Assembly: GCA_031555145.1 (NCBI GenBank) | Contig: JAVBUR010000056.1 | Location: 1 to 15,308, forward strand | DNA from: JAJDIA01 sp031555145 | GTDB lineage: Bacteria; Bacteroidota; Bacteroidia; Bacteroidales; Tannerellaceae | Direction of reading: 5' to 3' | DNA: 15,308 nucleotides | Part shown: one piece after another, positions 14,408-15,308 of the stretch | How the letters are laid out: the number at the start of each line of letters is the position of its first letter | Numbering within the stretch: the first letter of the stretch is position 1 | The notes under the pieces: model-generated | What the model saw: only the letters and a program-made list of their open reading frames with translations | Databases searched by the model: none | Told to the model about the DNA's origin: nothing | Position numbers and translations under genes: made by a program

Positions 14408-15226
14408 TTTCTCACACAGATAAACGGCCATTTCCTGTTGTACGGCCTTTGCTTCCTTCGCGGCGGCAGTGGCAAATCCGGTCGAAGAATCGGCATAAAT
14501 GATCGCACGGGAAGAGTTGACCAACAAGCCGCAATCTTCGTTCATGCCATACGCTGCTACTTCTTTCAGGCTGCCCCCTTGTGCACCGACCCCGGGTACC
14601 AGCAGGAAATGACGGGGGGCATATTTGCGGATATTCAGGAATTCTTTGCCTTGTGTGGCACCTACTACAAACATCAACTGTTCGTCGGTAGCCCATTCCT
14701 GTGATTTGCGAAGTACTTTTTCAAACAAGCGTTCGCCGTTGGCATCAGTGGTTAACTGGAAGTCATGTGATCCTTTATTGGATGTCAATGCCAGCAGGAT
14801 CACCCACTTCCCGGGATATACCAGGAACGGTTTCATGCTGTCTTCACCCATGTAAGGCGCTACTGTTACCGAATCAAAATCAGAATGATCAAACAGGGCG
14901 CGAGCATACATCTCCGATGTGTTCCCGATATCTCCACGTTTGGCATCGGCAATGATAAATTGATCCGGATGCTGTTCGCGGATATAGGCGACTGTCTTTT
15001 CCAACGTCACCAATCCTTTGGATCCCAGGCTTTCATAAAAGGCCAGATTGGGTTTGTAGGCTACACAGTAAGCGGCGGTGGCATCAATGATCGCTTTGTT
15101 GAAGGCAAAAACCGGATCCTCTTCACCCAACAAATGAGCGGGTATTTTTTTTATGTCCGTATCGAGTCCGATACAAAGAAAGGAGCCTTTCCTTTTGATA
15201 TTGTCAATTAACTCTTGTTTTGTCAT
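14384..15226 (-). CDS. pyrF: Orotidine 5'-phosphate decarboxylase (type 2)
   Basis: The 280-residue enzyme makes UMP from OMP, the last step of de novo pyrimidine synthesis. The active-site motif IADAKRGDIGNTSEMYA carries D94, K96 and D99. CIGLDTDIKKIP at the start, FNKAIIDATAAYCVAYKPNLAFYE, and the phosphate-binding LLVPGVGAQGGS near residue 215 are typical of the longer type 2 family, as is the length. It lies 13 bases after prfA on the same strand, a common Bacteroidetes order, and is probably co-transcribed with it. Confidence 0.96.
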   Translation of the reverse strand: MTKQELIDNIKRKGSFLCIGLDTDIKKIPAHLLGEEDPVFAFNKAIIDATAAYCVAYKPNLAFYESLGSKGLVTLEKTVAYIREQHPDQFIIADAKRGDIGNTSEMYARALFDHSDFDSVTVAPYMGEDSMKPFLVYPGKWVILLALTSNKGSHDFQLTTDANGERLFEKVLRKSQEWATDEQLMFVVGATQGKEFLNIRKYAPRHFLLVPGVGAQGGSLKEVAAYGMNEDCGLLVNSSRAIIYADSSTGFATAAAKEAKAVQQEMAVYLCEKGIIPCNS

Positions 15227-15239
15227 GATTCAGATAGTT

Positions 15240-15308
15240 TTATAGTTCACTTTCCTTTAGACGCTCTGCATTTTCGGCAATGATCAGTTGGTCGATGCAC
15301 TCCTGGAT
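15240..15308 (-). CDS. prfA: Peptide chain release factor 1, C-terminal end (cut by window edge)
   Basis: The last 22 codons before the TAA at 15240-15242 read IQECIDQLIIAENAERLKES and then EL. This closely matches the end of RF1 in Bacteroidetes, and the neighbour pyrF supports it. The catalytic GGQ domain lies outside the window. The call rests on a short fragment plus synteny. Confidence 0.85.
   Translation of the reverse strand: MQECIDQLIIAENAERLKESEL

Overview
The window looks like Bacteroidales chromosome, most likely Parabacteroides or a close relative. Four things point there. Four promoter regions carry an exact TAnnTTTG -7 box, the Bacteroidetes type, with no obvious Shine-Dalgarno sequences. 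LpxC and FabZ are fused into one protein. The order prfA-pyrF and the lpxD-lpxC/fabZ-lpxA block are typical of the group. Protein-level similarity fits as well. The genus is an inference; the phylum and order are much firmer.

Layout. Positions 1-141 are the right end of an IS3-family insertion sequence, with the transposase tail and terminal inverted repeat. Positions 142-622 hold no convincing gene but are rich in small repeats: an 8-bp G-rich tandem, a 13-bp direct repeat around a CA tract, a 22-bp periodic dyad array, a strong hairpin, and a 27-bp repeat that runs into the 3' end of the catalase gene. Next come katA and a lactonase/6-phosphogluconolactonase-like gene (minus strand), then a divergent AlkZ-like DNA glycosylase gene (plus).

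Positions 4398-8218 are a tight minus-strand operon: exported TPR/PD40 protein, NfeD-like protein, flotillin-like FloA, uridine phosphorylase. A divergent promoter pair at about 8250-8310 separates it from a plus-strand pair, a TtcA-like tRNA thiolase and a four-helix DUF486 membrane protein. From 9519 to the end everything is on the minus strand: miaA coupled to a pRiA4b ORF-3-like gene; the lipid A genes lpxA, lpxC/fabZ and lpxD, ending in a plausible intrinsic terminator; then pyrF and the last 22 codons of prfA.

Function. Most of the window is core housekeeping: outer-membrane lipid A synthesis, tRNA modification (ttcA, miaA), pyrimidine metabolism (pyrF, udp), oxidative and alkylation stress (katA, alkZ-like) and membrane microdomains (floA, nfeD). 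The accessory, least explained part is the first 620 bases. I see no CRISPR array, tRNA, rRNA, prophage or defence system.
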